Assembly (NCBI GenBank): GCA_017473435.1
Contig: JAFULG010000044.1
Location: 1 to 33,682, forward strand
Length of the DNA stretch: 33,682 nt
Direction of reading: 5' to 3'
DNA from: Clostridia bacterium
GTDB lineage: Bacteria; Bacillota; Clostridia; Oscillospirales; Acutalibacteraceae
A program made the translations under genes and the position numbers. Within the stretch, counting starts at the first letter, position 1. Each line of letters starts with the position of its first letter. The notes under the pieces are model-generated. The model was not told where the DNA came from and made no database searches. It worked only from the letters and a program-made list of their open reading frames with translations. Below, in pieces: positions 7,707 through 17,226 of the stretch.

Positions 7707-8582
7707 TTAAGAATCCGACAAAAATATTTTTTCCGCATTCTTATGGAAAATTTTTTCGAGAATATCCGCCTGTAAGCCTCTGCCCTTTAGATAAGCGTAT
7801 AAATTTTTTACCCTTTGCAGACTGCCCAACACAGACTCAGGCTCGCCTCCGTCAAAATCACTCCCGAAGCAAACAGCATCTTCACCGCCCAAAGAAAGAA
7901 TACGGTAAATATTACGGTATATCATCTCAAAGCTCCCCGAGCCTTCGCAGGTAAGAAAAGGCGCATGAAAGCAAAGTCCGATAAGTCCTCCCCTTTCAAC
8001 AATAAGCTTAATCTGCTCATCCTTCAGATTACGCTTAACAGGTAAAACTGAAAAGCAATTACTGTGGGAGGCTATCAGCGGCGAAGCTGTATAATCTGCA
8101 ACATCATAGAAGCTTTTTTCGTTAAGGTGCGAGACATCAATAAATATATCTGTCTTCTCCATTTTTCTTATTACCTCTTTGCCGAAAGCCTTCAAGCCCC
8201 CATTGTCACTCAAGCAGCCTGAAGCAAGCTCATTTTCACCGTTCCAGGTAAGGGTCAGCATCCTGATACCTTTTTCTGCCAGAAAATTCACATTATCACT
8301 GTCGCCACCGAGACAAGCGCCGTTTTCAGCTGTGAGAACAGCAGTCATATTTTCACATTGTATTTTTTTGATTTCATTCCCGTAAAATTTTACAAGTTTT
8401 TTAAAATAGGAAAAAGCAGTATCTCCTCTTTTGCTGTCATCAACAAAAAGAGCAAAACACTGCTTATATTTTTCCAATTGTCTGATTTTAAAGTAATTAA
8501 TATGGCCCTTTGAATCAAAAAGACTTTCGCCCTTTTCATAGCATCTGGAAATACTGTCACAATGCAAATCAGAATATATCAT
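7707..8582 (-). CDS. M19-family membrane dipeptidase (renal dipeptidase-like)
   Basis: A 291-residue zinc dipeptidase of the amidohydrolase fold. Zinc-binding HxD is at H7 and D9 (MIYSDLHCDS). Further M19 hallmarks are LTWNGENELASG, DVSHLNEKSFYDV, IASHSN and GSDFDGG. The open frame extends upstream, but the ATG at 8582 has GGAGG 6 nt before it and puts the zinc motif at the usual N-terminal place. The gene overlaps the end of yraN by 14 bp, so they are translationally coupled. Bacterial members cleave dipeptides, often with D-residues, and despite the name are usually soluble; no signal peptide is seen. It is slightly shorter than many family members. The exact substrate is unknown. Confidence 0.9.
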   Translation of the reverse strand: MIYSDLHCDSISRCYEKGESLFDSKGHINYFKIRQLEKYKQCFALFVDDSKRGDTAFSYFKKLVKFYGNEIKKIQCENMTAVLTAENGACLGGDSDNVNFLAEKGIRMLTLTWNGENELASGCLSDNGGLKAFGKEVIRKMEKTDIFIDVSHLNEKSFYDVADYTASPLIASHSNCFSVLPVKRNLKDEQIKLIVERGGLIGLCFHAPFLTCEGSGSFEMIYRNIYRILSLGGEDAVCFGSDFDGGEPESVLGSLQRVKNLYAYLKGRGLQADILEKIFHKNAEKIFLSDS

Positions 8583-8955
8583 ATCTGCCTCCGAAATCAA
8601 ACGCGTCAAATGCATTTTCAATTCTTCTGACTTTGAATATCCTGTTATTATGTGTATAAACCTCAAAAACATCAAACTGAGGCTGTTTTTCACTTTCGGT
8701 TTCTGTAAGGTACTTTACAGCGGCAATAGTCAATCGCTTTTGCTTTTTATAATCCACCGCCTCGGACGGCTGATAAAGCGCATTATCTGAACGGGTTTTT
8801 ACTTCAACAAAAACAATATATTCAGCGTTTTCCGCTATTATGTCAATTTCACCGCCACGACAAGTATAGTTTTGTTTTACGATATCAAAACCCAACTTTT
8901 TATAATATTCAGCGGCAAAATTTTCACCTTTGTTTCCAAGCTCCTTTTTGTCCAT
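8569..8955 (-). CDS. yraN: YraN/UPF0102 family endonuclease-like protein
   Basis: About 128 residues with the family layout: N-terminal GNKGENFAAEYYKKLGF, then the nuclease-like core CRGGEIDIIAEN and FVEVKTR (E/D-x-K pattern of the restriction-endonuclease fold). The biological role is unclear; the gene is very often beside rnhB, as here. The ATG at 8955 lies one base after the rnhB stop, with GGTGA 5 nt upstream, so coupling is likely. An in-frame GTG at 8964 inside rnhB would add three residues and has no better ribosome site. The 3' end overlaps the M19 dipeptidase start. Confidence 0.9.
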   Translation of the reverse strand: MDKKELGNKGENFAAEYYKKLGFDIVKQNYTCRGGEIDIIAENAEYIVFVEVKTRSDNALYQPSEAVDYKKQKRLTIAAVKYLTETESEKQPQFDVFEVYTHNNRIFKVRRIENAFDAFDFGGRYDIF

Positions 8956-8956
8956 T

Positions 8957-9556
8957 TTATTCACCGAGGATTTTTTTCAGGAAGCTTCTCCTGTGTTCAG
9001 GACAAATGCCGTGTTCGGCGATCATTTCGTAATGGAGCTTTGTGCCGTATCCCTTGTGCTTTGCAAACTGATACTCCGGATATTTTGCATCAGCCTCAAG
9101 CATGTATCTGTCTCTTGTGACCTTCGCAAGAATTGATGCAGCAGCAATAGAAACGCTTTTGGCATCACCCTTGACTACCGTCCTTTCCGCAATGTCAAGA
9201 CCAGGCTTACCGTTACCGTCAATAAGAGCAATATCCGGCTTTACATCGAGGTTTTCAACAGCTGTACGCATTGCAAGAAAAGTTGCCTGCAGTATATTGA
9301 TTTCATCAATAACATCAGGTCCTACCAAAAACACACTGTATGCAACCGCTTTTTCTTTAATGATATCGTAAAGAGCTTCTCTCTTTTTTTCACTCAGCTT
9401 TTTAGAATCATTTATACCGGGAATTTCACAGTCAACAGGCAGTATTACCGCAGCAGCACACACGGGACCGCATAAAGGTCCCCTGCCCGCTTCATCTATA
9501 CCGCATACACATTTATAACCTTCAGCCAATGCTTCTTTTTCAAATTCGTAAGTCAT
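8957..9556 (-). CDS. rnhB: Ribonuclease HII
   Basis: A 199-residue enzyme that cuts the RNA strand of RNA-DNA hybrids, including single ribonucleotides left in DNA. The catalytic motif GIDEAGRGPL starts near residue 19 (acidic pair D21-E22), and the later active-site region is IALIDGNGKPG. The substrate-recognition region SIAAASILAKVTRDRYM is clear. Length is normal. The ATG at 9556 has AGGAG 6 nt upstream. It lies 24 bp after ftsK and runs into yraN, so it belongs to the uppP-ftsK-rnhB-yraN-dipeptidase run. Confidence 0.97.
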   Translation of the reverse strand: MTYEFEKEALAEGYKCVCGIDEAGRGPLCGPVCAAAVILPVDCEIPGINDSKKLSEKKREALYDIIKEKAVAYSVFLVGPDVIDEINILQATFLAMRTAVENLDVKPDIALIDGNGKPGLDIAERTVVKGDAKSVSIAAASILAKVTRDRYMLEADAKYPEYQFAKHKGYGTKLHYEMIAEHGICPEHRRSFLKKILGE

Positions 9557-9580
9557 AATAACTCCTTGCAGGGTTTTATT

Positions 9581-12412
9581 TTAATCAGAAAGGACATCGT
9601 AATCCTCGCTGCTGGTTTCTCCCCTTGCTTTCATCTCAAGAAACTGAGCTCTCGAGATAAGTACCTTTCGGGGCTTATTACCTTCAGCGGGACTGACATA
9701 ACCGAGCTGTTCGAGCTGATCCATGATTCTTGCCGCTCTTGCATATCCTACAGAAAGCTTGCGCTGAATTACCGTTGTAGAGGCAGAATTAAGCTCTGTC
9801 ACAACATTCATTGCCTCTTCAATAAGAGCATCAAGCTGACTTTCATCACCGTCGGAGGAAGCTCCTGCGCTACCTTTTTTCTTTTCGGCAGTTGCATTCT
9901 TTTCAATTTCCTGCATAATTTCGTCATCATAGGTAACCGTTGTCTGATTTTTAATGAAATCAACTATCTTTTCAATTTCACCGTCCGAAAGATATGCACC
10001 CTGAATTCTGACGGGCTTTGAAACACCGACAGGATTAAAGAGCATATCACCGTTACCCAGAAGCTTTTCTGCACCTACGGAGTCAAGAATTGTACGAGAG
10101 TCAACCTGAGAAGAAACTGCAAGAGAAAGACGGGAAGGAATATTAGCCTTGATGATACCGGTAATAACGTCAACAGAAGGACGCTGAGTAGCAACAACAA
10201 GATGCATACCTGCAGCTCTGGCCTTCTGTGCAAGTCGGCAGATTGAATCTTCAACCTCCTTGGGCGAAACCATCATAAGGTCATTGAGCTCATCGATGAA
10301 GATGACAACCTGAGGCATAAAGGGAAGCTCCGGATGATCCTTGATATAGTTGTTATAAGATTTTATATCGCGGACACCGCAGGTTGAGAAGGTCTTGTAG
10401 CGCGAATCCATCTCACCCACAGCCCAAGCAAGAGAGCCTGCCGCTTTACGGGCATCGGTAATTACAGGAACAAGCAGATGCGGAATACCGTTATATACAC
10501 TGAACTCAACCTGCTTCGGGTCAATCATAAGAAGCTTGACCTGATCCGGAGTTGCGTTGTAAAGCACACTTGCAATCATACAGTTAAGGCAAACAGATTT
10601 ACCTGAACCGGTTGTACCCGCAATAAGCAAATGAGGCATTTTTGCAAGGTCTGTGCAACGTATATTACCGGCAATATCCTTACCGAGAGCAACAGTAAGA
10701 AGCTTACCCTGACTTTCCTTATATTCCTTTGAAGAGATAACCTCACGCAAGGTAACCATTGAGCTTTTTTTATTGGGAACCTCTATACCTACCGCCGCTT
10801 TATTGGGGATAGGAGCTTCAATTCTGACATCCGTTGAAGCGAGTCCCAAAGCAATATCGTCAGCAAGGCTTGTAATTCTGCTGATCTTAACACCGGGAGC
10901 CGGTGAAAGCTCATAGCGTGTAACGGAAGGTCCTCTTGAAGCACCGATAAGAGTTGTTTCAACACCAAAGCTCTTAAGGATATCAACAAGCTTTTTAGCC
11001 GTTGTACGCATTTCAGCCTCGCTGTCAAAATCGGAACCGAAGGAAGGTTTGTTGAGAAACTCTATACTGGGAAGCTTGTAAGCCTTCTGGGGTTTTCTTG
11101 TTTCTTTATAATTTCTTACCTCAGCCTTTGTTTTTTCAAGCTTTGTTTCGGCATCCTTCACCGCCTCCTCAACAACAGCCTTATCGTTGTCAGAAAGCTT
11201 AACATCCTCTGCTTTTTCAACAGAGACTTCAAATTCAACACCGTCGTCAATTTCCTCAAAATCGTCAGGGAGACTGTTTGCTGTAAATACAGGTTTGTTT
11301 TTCGAAGCACCCCTTCCCATTGAAATAAGATCATCGGCAAAGGGTCTTGCAGGAGCAGACTTGTCCGCAGGCTTTGCTTCAGCTTTTTCAATTACTTTAC
11401 CATCAGGGTAGGTAAAAACATTATTCTGCGGAAAAACGTGCTTTTCAGTCTTGTCAAAAGAAACAGCGGCAGAACCTTTGCTTATGGGGTCATATTCTAT
11501 TTCTGTTTTATCAAAATCAAAAGCATCCTTCAAGGGCGAAACCGTTTCTTCCTTGCTTTCATCAGCAAGACTGACAGAGGGAAGGGAAAGACTTACGCCG
11601 CCGTCTTCATTTTCAACTTCCTCTTCGGCAGAATCCTCTTCAGCTTCCGCCTGCTCTGCCTGCTGCTGAATTTTAAGAAGCTTTTCTTCCTGCCTGATAC
11701 GGCGTCTTTCCTCTGCACGTATCTTTCTCTGCTCGTTGGATTCCTCAAGTCTGCCCTTTCCGTTCACGGCAAACTCTGAAAGCTTTTCACCAAGAAGGTT
11801 GATGTCTGTATTAAGATAAAGAAAAAGACTGACAATAAAGACAAAAATTATAACTATGAACGCGCCGGCTTTACCGAAAAGGTGAAGCGGTACGCCTCCG
11901 AAAATTGCACCGAGCGTACCTCCACTAGCACTGAAGCCACTGATACCGATATCCCATCCGCTTTTAGTAGCCTCAACGAACTGCAATCTCCATTCTTCAA
12001 AGCCGCCGTTTTCAACCTTGAAGTTAAACAGATGAAGTATTCCGCAGAAATTTGCTACAAGAGAAAAAGCCGAAATATTAGTAACCAACAGACTTCTTCT
12101 GAGATTTTTAAGACACATTCTTATACTTATACATACAAGCACTCCGACAACCAGATAAAAACCTATACCGGTTGTTGCAAAAAAACATGCACGAAGCTTT
12201 TGCCAGAGATTATACCCGGGGATAAAAGCTATGCAGGCAAGTAAAACCGATGCAATAATGTAACCGATCATTATCGCATTAGTGTGCTGCTCGTAAAAGC
12301 TTAAATTAAGTCGCTTATCCTTACCGACCCGCTTTACGTTTGAATTTTTCTTTTTGTTTGCGGTCTTGGATTTATTTTTCTGACCGCTTGTTTTTTTCTT
12401 GTTTTCAGCCAT
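9581..12412 (-). CDS. ftsK: DNA translocase FtsK/SpoIIIE
   Basis: A 943-residue ATP-driven DNA pump that clears the chromosome from the division or sporulation septum. A basic, lysine-rich N-terminus (1-35) is followed by about four membrane helices (about 44-200). A long acidic, low-complexity linker comes next (about 220-440). The motor has Walker A GTTGSGKS (599-606) and Walker B in QVVIFIDELNDL, where DE is usually followed by a hydrophobic residue and D. The C-terminal winged-helix gamma domain (about 855-925) holds IQRKLSVGYARAARIMDQLEQLG, which reads chromosome-polarity sequences. The ATG at 12412 has CGGAG upstream. It is 18 bp after the uppP-like gene. FtsK and SpoIIIE cannot be told apart by sequence alone; one protein may do both jobs. 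Confidence 0.96.
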   Translation of the reverse strand: MAENKKKTSGQKNKSKTANKKKNSNVKRVGKDKRLNLSFYEQHTNAIMIGYIIASVLLACIAFIPGYNLWQKLRACFFATTGIGFYLVVGVLVCISIRMCLKNLRRSLLVTNISAFSLVANFCGILHLFNFKVENGGFEEWRLQFVEATKSGWDIGISGFSASGGTLGAIFGGVPLHLFGKAGAFIVIIFVFIVSLFLYLNTDINLLGEKLSEFAVNGKGRLEESNEQRKIRAEERRRIRQEEKLLKIQQQAEQAEAEEDSAEEEVENEDGGVSLSLPSVSLADESKEETVSPLKDAFDFDKTEIEYDPISKGSAAVSFDKTEKHVFPQNNVFTYPDGKVIEKAEAKPADKSAPARPFADDLISMGRGASKNKPVFTANSLPDDFEEIDDGVEFEVSVEKAEDVKLSDNDKAVVEEAVKDAETKLEKTKAEVRNYKETRKPQKAYKLPSIEFLNKPSFGSDFDSEAEMRTTAKKLVDILKSFGVETTLIGASRGPSVTRYELSPAPGVKISRITSLADDIALGLASTDVRIEAPIPNKAAVGIEVPNKKSSMVTLREVISSKEYKESQGKLLTVALGKDIAGNIRCTDLAKMPHLLIAGTTGSGKSVCLNCMIASVLYNATPDQVKLLMIDPKQVEFSVYNGIPHLLVPVITDARKAAGSLAWAVGEMDSRYKTFSTCGVRDIKSYNNYIKDHPELPFMPQVVIFIDELNDLMMVSPKEVEDSICRLAQKARAAGMHLVVATQRPSVDVITGIIKANIPSRLSLAVSSQVDSRTILDSVGAEKLLGNGDMLFNPVGVSKPVRIQGAYLSDGEIEKIVDFIKNQTTVTYDDEIMQEIEKNATAEKKKGSAGASSDGDESQLDALIEEAMNVVTELNSASTTVIQRKLSVGYARAARIMDQLEQLGYVSPAEGNKPRKVLISRAQFLEMKARGETSSEDYDVLSD

Positions 12413-12430
12413 AAAAGATTACTCCGTTTA

Positions 12431-13279
12431 TCAGATAAAAAATGAAATTGCAGTAATAAAAATACCGAATATGATTGAATATCCGCAGAAGAAGGCAAAA
12501 AGCCTGCGGAAATTAATTTTTGTAGTAAGAGAAATAACCAAGCGTGATGCCAGAGCAAAAATCACAGCGCCTGAAATAAGCACGGCAGGATCAAAAACAA
12601 CACCCGAAAGTACATCTCTGATAACCTTTACAATGCTTATAAAAAACATCGAAGGGGCAAGATATATGTAAAGCTGACCTACCAGATTTCTGGAACCGAT
12701 ATCACTTATAAAAAGATTTACCGCACCTGTTGCAATATGAGAAAATCCGGGAATCACGTAACAGGGAAGCTGATAAAAGGACATTCTTAAAACTGTTTTT
12801 TTATCAACAGCTCTTCTTAAAGGATTCCGTGTTTTAGCGGTATACCACATTGCAATTATAAGCACGCAAGCTGTTACTATGCTGGCGATACCGGCAAGTA
12901 TAAGGCCGTTAGTATTAAAGAAGTTATCGAGATAATCCATAAGAAGCTTGCCTTTTGAAACAGGAATGAAAAGAACAAGCGAAGGCAAAATTGAAAAAAG
13001 AATATTCTTCACAAAATATTTGTTGTCCCTTGACTTAATCTCGCCCTCTGAAGAAAACGCAAGCTTAAAGCCTCTGATTACAGTCTTTCTGAAAGTAAAA
13101 AGAACTACAAGTGAGAACACAAGAACAAAGAAGCTGTAATAAAAAGAAAATCTGCGGTTATCACCTGAAAGCCCTGCTATATTTGAAAAGAAATTAAAAT
13201 GAGCAGCCGATGAAACGGGTAACGGCAAGGTTACGCCTGTTATGAGTGCAATTATAGCCATTTTAAGATACTCAATCAT
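12431..13279 (-). CDS. UppP/BacA-family membrane protein with degenerate catalytic motifs
   Basis: A 282-residue, strongly hydrophobic protein with about seven or eight membrane helices. The frame matches the undecaprenyl-pyrophosphate phosphatase (UppP/BacA) family, which recycles the wall lipid carrier. The hallmark motif QGLTEFLPxSSSGH is recognisable as TGVTLPLPVSSAAHF, but the Gln/Glu and the following Glu are replaced by Thr and Leu. The second motif PGxSRSG appears as PGFSHIATG, with His for the catalytic Arg. It may therefore lack phosphatase activity or have a new lipid-related role. The ATG at 13279 is chosen for its GGAGG site 7 nt upstream; a longer frame begins at 13318. It has its own promoter and leads the ftsK-rnhB run. 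Confidence 0.75.
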   Translation of the reverse strand: MIEYLKMAIIALITGVTLPLPVSSAAHFNFFSNIAGLSGDNRRFSFYYSFFVLVFSLVVLFTFRKTVIRGFKLAFSSEGEIKSRDNKYFVKNILFSILPSLVLFIPVSKGKLLMDYLDNFFNTNGLILAGIASIVTACVLIIAMWYTAKTRNPLRRAVDKKTVLRMSFYQLPCYVIPGFSHIATGAVNLFISDIGSRNLVGQLYIYLAPSMFFISIVKVIRDVLSGVVFDPAVLISGAVIFALASRLVISLTTKINFRRLFAFFCGYSIIFGIFITAISFFI

Positions 13280-13323
13280 TTTTACGCCTCCAAAAAGAAT
13301 ATAGTTATAAATAGACATTTTGA

Positions 13324-13352
13324 ATTATACCACAAATTTATTCCGTGAACAA
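13324..13352 (-). promoter_or_regulatory. Promoter of the uppP-like-ftsK-rnhB run
   Basis: On the minus strand, TTGTTC (plus 13347-13352), a 17-bp spacer and TATAAT (plus 13324-13329). The -10 is perfect and has a TGTGG just before it. It lies about 45 bp before the UppP-like start and directly after the ftsH terminator. Confidence 0.7.
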
Positions 13353-13361
13353 GCAAAAACA

Positions 13362-13398
13362 GAAAAAAAGCCGAAAAAAGACCTATCTTTTTTCGGCT
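13362..13398 (-). terminator. Strong terminator after ftsH
   Basis: A perfect 12-bp stem, AGCCGAAAAAAG (13369-13380) with CTTTTTTCGGCT (13387-13398), has a 6-nt loop and is followed in the minus-strand RNA by seven U. It starts 8 bp after the ftsH stop and ends the long rnj-to-ftsH run. Confidence 0.92.
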
Positions 13399-13406
13399 CA
13401 AATCCG

Positions 13407-15323
13407 TTATTCAATATTTTCTTTTTCTTCGCTAATCTTTTCAGATTCACTGCACAGCTCACCGTTCATAAGCTTTTCAAAGACCTTGCCGTCAGCCTTT
13501 TCATTGACTATAAGGTATTCGGCAACACAGGTAAGCTTATCGATATTAGCTCTGATAATATCCTCGCATTTATTATAGCAGGAAGAAATAATATCCTTAA
13601 CCTCACTGTCAATATCGGCAGCAACAGCTTCAGAATAGTTACGAACACTACTGTAATCCTTACCAAGGAATACCTCGTGGTCGCCGCCACCGTAAACAAT
13701 GGGTCCGAGATTTTTACTCATACCGTAACGTGTAACCATTTTACGGGCGATATCGGTAGCTCTTTCAATATCATTTGAAGCACCGGTAGAAATATCACCG
13801 AGCACAGTTGCCTCTGCAACTCTACCGCCAAGAAGAACGGTAATATCTTCAAGCATATCACCCTTTGAGCGATAGCTCTTATCCTCAGCAGGAAGTGACA
13901 TTGTAAATCCGCCTGCCATACCTCTTGGTATGATAGAAATCTGATGAACAGGATCCTGACCGGGAAGGAAATAAGTTGCAAGAGCGTGACCTGCTTCATG
14001 ATAAGCGGTAAGCTTCTTTTCCTTGTCGCTGATTTTCTTACTCTTCTTTTCTGTACCGACAACACACTTGATGGTTGCCTCTTCAATCTCTTCCATAGTG
14101 ATTGACTTTTTCTTTCTTCTTGCTGAAAGAAGAGCTGCTTCATTAAGAAGATTTTCAAGGTCAGCACCTGTGAATCCTGCAGTTGACTGTGCAATAACAG
14201 AAAGCTTTACATCCGGAGCAAGCGGCTTGTTTCTTGCGTGCACCTTAAGAATTTCTTCTCTGCCCTTTACATCAGGATAACCTACGGTAAGCTGACGGTC
14301 AAATCTGCCGGGTCTTAAAAGAGCCGGGTCGAGAATATCAGGACGGTTTGTTGCAGCGATAATGATAACACCCTCGTTTTCACCGAAGCCATCCATTTCG
14401 ATAAGCAGCTGATTAAGTGTCTGCTCTCTTTCATCGTGTCCTCCGCCCATGCCTGCGCCGCGGTGGCGTCCGACAGCATCGATTTCGTCAATGAAAAGGA
14501 TTGACGGCGCGTTTTTCTTAGCCTGAGCAAACAGGTCTCTTACTCGTGAAGCACCTACACCGACATACATTTCAACAAAGTCAGAACCTGAAATCGAGAA
14601 GAAGGGCACTCCGGCTTCCCCTGCAACGGCTCTTGCAAGAAGAGTTTTACCCGTACCCGGAGGGCCGACGAGAAGTACACCCTTAGGAATTCTTGCTCCG
14701 AGTTCACGGAAGGTTTCGGGTCTGCGGAGAAATTCTACAATTTCTTCAAGCTCTGCCTTTTCTTCATCAGCACCGGCAACATCCTTAAAGGTTGTCTTTC
14801 TCTTTTCATCCTTACCCAGCTTTACCCTTGCCTTACCGAAGGAGAGAGTTCTGTTATTTTCGTTAGCAATGTTCTGTCCTGTCTTCTTGTACATATAGAA
14901 AAATGCTGCAACAAGAAGAACGCTCATAAGCATCATAGGCAGCATGCTTGCCCAGATTGAGCTGTTGGAGCCTCTTTTGTAATCGTATCTGATGGGATTG
15001 TCAGGATTTTCCTCGTTGAATTCCGTTATAAAGCCGTGCACATCATTAAGAAAAATCTCAACATTAGGCACAACATACTTATGCTCTGTTCCGTCTATGA
15101 GCTTGTATTCAACAACTCCGCTGCCGAGGTTAAGGGTAAAATTCGTTACCTCACCCTTGAACTGTTCAACAACCTCGTAATACTTGGTTTCCTTTTTCTC
15201 TGTTTTGTCACCCATCAGAATAGTAAGGCCAAATATAAACGCAACGGCAATAACTATATAAAACAGATTGCCCCAACGTTGCACTATAACCTTGGATGAA
15301 TTATTGTTACTGTTATTTTCCAA
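13407..15323 (-). CDS. ftsH: ATP-dependent zinc metalloprotease FtsH
   Basis: A 638-residue membrane-anchored AAA+ protease for quality control of membrane and regulatory proteins. Two membrane helices (about 19-37 and 124-144) flank an extracytoplasmic domain. The AAA module has Walker A GPPGTGKT (220-227), Walker [12 protein letters not shown], and the second region of homology [17 protein letters not shown]. The zinc site is H442EAGH446. Length is normal and the C-terminus is acidic. The start is a TTG at 15323 with AAGGAG 10 nt upstream; no in-frame ATG is available nearby. The gene is 48 bp after hpt, giving the classic tilS-hpt-ftsH order. Confidence 0.97.
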   Translation of the reverse strand: MENNSNNNSSKVIVQRWGNLFYIVIAVAFIFGLTILMGDKTEKKETKYYEVVEQFKGEVTNFTLNLGSGVVEYKLIDGTEHKYVVPNVEIFLNDVHGFITEFNEENPDNPIRYDYKRGSNSSIWASMLPMMLMSVLLVAAFFYMYKKTGQNIANENNRTLSFGKARVKLGKDEKRKTTFKDVAGADEEKAELEEIVEFLRRPETFRELGARIPKGVLLVGPPGTGKTLLARAVAGEAGVPFFSISGSDFVEMYVGVGASRVRDLFAQAKKNAPSILFIDEIDAVGRHRGAGMGGGHDEREQTLNQLLIEMDGFGENEGVIIIAATNRPDILDPALLRPGRFDRQLTVGYPDVKGREEILKVHARNKPLAPDVKLSVIAQSTAGFTGADLENLLNEAALLSARRKKKSITMEEIEEATIKCVVGTEKKSKKISDKEKKLTAYHEAGHALATYFLPGQDPVHQISIIPRGMAGGFTMSLPAEDKSYRSKGDMLEDITVLLGGRVAEATVLGDISTGASNDIERATDIARKMVTRYGMSKNLGPIVYGGGDHEVFLGKDYSSVRNYSEAVAADIDSEVKDIISSCYNKCEDIIRANIDKLTCVAEYLIVNEKADGKVFEKLMNGELCSESEKISEEKENIE

Positions 15324-15371
15324 TACTAAACAACTCCTTAAATGTAAGTTATCTTCCTGATTTATCGTAAA

Positions 15372-15917
15372 TTAATTTTCATAAACCTCACGCTTGAGAA
15401 CACCAACAAAAGGAAGATTACGGTAAGCTTCATCATAATCAAGACCGTATCCCACAACAAACTCATCGGGTACAGCTTTGCCCACATATTTAAGTTCAAG
15501 GTTTATATCAGGATCCCTTCTTTCAGGCTTATCAAGAAGAGAACAGCATTCAAGTGAACGGGGATTTCTCTGGCTCAACTTATTTACAAGAAGGTTAAGT
15601 GTTCTTCCGCTATCAAAAATATCTTCAATGATAAGAACATCATATTCACTGATATCCACGTCAACATCCTTGTAGATTTTGATTTCGCCTTTTGATTCAG
15701 TGCCTGCATAATAGCTTTTTGCAACCATAAAATCGATGGCACAAGGCAAAGTTATTTTTTTCATAAGGTCAGCCATAAAGCATACTGAGCCTTTGAGGAT
15801 GCAAAGAAGAAGAAGGTTCTTGTCCTTATAATCCTCATTAATCTGACCTGCTATTCGATCAACAATTTCCTCAATCTCTTTTTCGGAAACAAGAACTTCT
15901 TTAATATCGTTAAGCAT
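15372..15917 (-). CDS. hpt: Hypoxanthine phosphoribosyltransferase
   Basis: A 181-residue purine salvage enzyme that joins hypoxanthine (or guanine) to PRPP to form IMP or GMP. The PRPP-binding motif VLIIEDIFDSGRTL carries E98-D99. The LKGS loop (about 41-44) and the purine/metal region YVGKAVPDEFVVGYGLDYDEAYRNLPFVG follow. Length is standard. The ATG at 15917 overlaps the last 8 bases of tilS, so translation is coupled; an AAGGA element lies inside the tilS end. In the family GDYDEK-type motif the C-terminal region is conserved as GYGLDYDE. Confidence 0.96.
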   Translation of the reverse strand: MLNDIKEVLVSEKEIEEIVDRIAGQINEDYKDKNLLLLCILKGSVCFMADLMKKITLPCAIDFMVAKSYYAGTESKGEIKIYKDVDVDISEYDVLIIEDIFDSGRTLNLLVNKLSQRNPRSLECCSLLDKPERRDPDINLELKYVGKAVPDEFVVGYGLDYDEAYRNLPFVGVLKREVYEN

Positions 15918-17226
15918 TTTTACCCGTCCTTTTTACTGTAATTATTTTTTGTGAGTTTTTATCAGGTATGTACATGGCATTGACTCCAATATCTTCAATC
16001 CATACCACATTATTGCCGTCATGTAAAACGGCAACTTCATTTCTTTTTTCTGAAGGAATTCTGCGCTCGTTAAAAAGCTTTTTCAAGCTTTTGGTTATTC
16101 CCCTGTTACGGAAAGTAAACTTATCTCCTTCAAGTCTTGAAGAAAGAAAAAGCTCATTTTTTATTTTATCTGCATCAAAGGAATCCGCACAGCAGGGAGC
16201 ATCCTTTACAAGAATAAACGTACCGAAGGGTGTTTCAGCCTCATTGTTTTGGAACAATGACTTCCAGCTCTCAACCGCATTTCCCATATGATGAAAGGTT
16301 ATTATATCACTTCTGATGCAAATATACAAGTCCTTGGCAATTTCTGCCTTACCTTTTCCTGCTTTAACAGCGTCAAAGCACAGTTCAATATGCTTCGCCT
16401 CAGGCGGCTTATTCATTTTTTTCTTAAGAATTTCAAGTATACATCTTTTTAAAATCACATCGTGAGCCGATGCAAGCTTTGCGGTTAAATAGCCGTCTTC
16501 GCAACAGCTTTCATCAAGCAAATCGGCAGCACATTTTTCAATGTACCCGTCCGCTTCTCTCACGCTGTTCAGCGCACGCATAAAGGCACCTTCAAAGTCC
16601 CCGTTGATTTTTTCAAAAGCAGGCACAATGTTGTGTCTTATATGATTTCTGGTATAATCATCGGAAAGATTGCTGGAATCTGTTACAAACTGCAATGAAT
16701 TTTCTTTACAGTAGGCTTCAATCTCATCTCTTGTGCAATTTATAAGCGGTCTGATTATATTAGGCTCTCTTTCAGGACTTATGCCGGAAAGACCTTTAAT
16801 TCCCGTTCCCCTGGCAAGATTGAAAAGCATTGTTTCAATACTGTCAGAAAGAGTGTGCGCTACAGCAACTGCATCACATCCTGCCTTTTCAAAGCACTCG
16901 TAACGCACCTGCCTGCCACATTCCTCAAGACTTAATTTACGCTCCTTTGCCAGGAACGGAACATCAACGCTGAAGGTAAGCAGTTCAATTCCCATATTAT
17001 CACATAGCTTACGGACAAACTGTTCATCAGCGTCAGCTTCTTCTCCGCGGATATTATGATTCACATGAACAGCTTTGATTATAATACCATATTCATCCTT
17101 TAATGAACTTAAAAGATGAACAAGGCAAACAGAATCCGCACCGCCGGAAAGCCCGATGGCAACGGTTTTAATGTTATCTGTAATAAGACCGTATTTATTT
17201 ACGGTATCCTTAACCTTACATATCAT
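15910..17226 (-). CDS. tilS: tRNA(Ile)-lysidine synthase
   Basis: A 438-residue ATP-dependent enzyme that converts C34 of tRNA-Ile(CAU) to lysidine so that it reads AUA. The PP-loop ATP motif is SGGADS (27-32). HVNHNIRGEEADADEQFV and VAVAHTLSDSIETMLFNLARGTG are family signatures, and the C-terminal TilS domain follows (about 360-430). The frame is open upstream into dnaB, but the ATG at 17226 is used because a GGAG site lies 10 nt upstream and the PP-loop then falls at the usual position. The gene overlaps dnaB by 11 bases. It is essential in bacteria that use this tRNA. Confidence 0.95.
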   Translation of the reverse strand: MICKVKDTVNKYGLITDNIKTVAIGLSGGADSVCLVHLLSSLKDEYGIIIKAVHVNHNIRGEEADADEQFVRKLCDNMGIELLTFSVDVPFLAKERKLSLEECGRQVRYECFEKAGCDAVAVAHTLSDSIETMLFNLARGTGIKGLSGISPEREPNIIRPLINCTRDEIEAYCKENSLQFVTDSSNLSDDYTRNHIRHNIVPAFEKINGDFEGAFMRALNSVREADGYIEKCAADLLDESCCEDGYLTAKLASAHDVILKRCILEILKKKMNKPPEAKHIELCFDAVKAGKGKAEIAKDLYICIRSDIITFHHMGNAVESWKSLFQNNEAETPFGTFILVKDAPCCADSFDADKIKNELFLSSRLEGDKFTFRNRGITKSLKKLFNERRIPSEKRNEVAVLHDGNNVVWIEDIGVNAMYIPDKNSQKIITVKRTGKNA

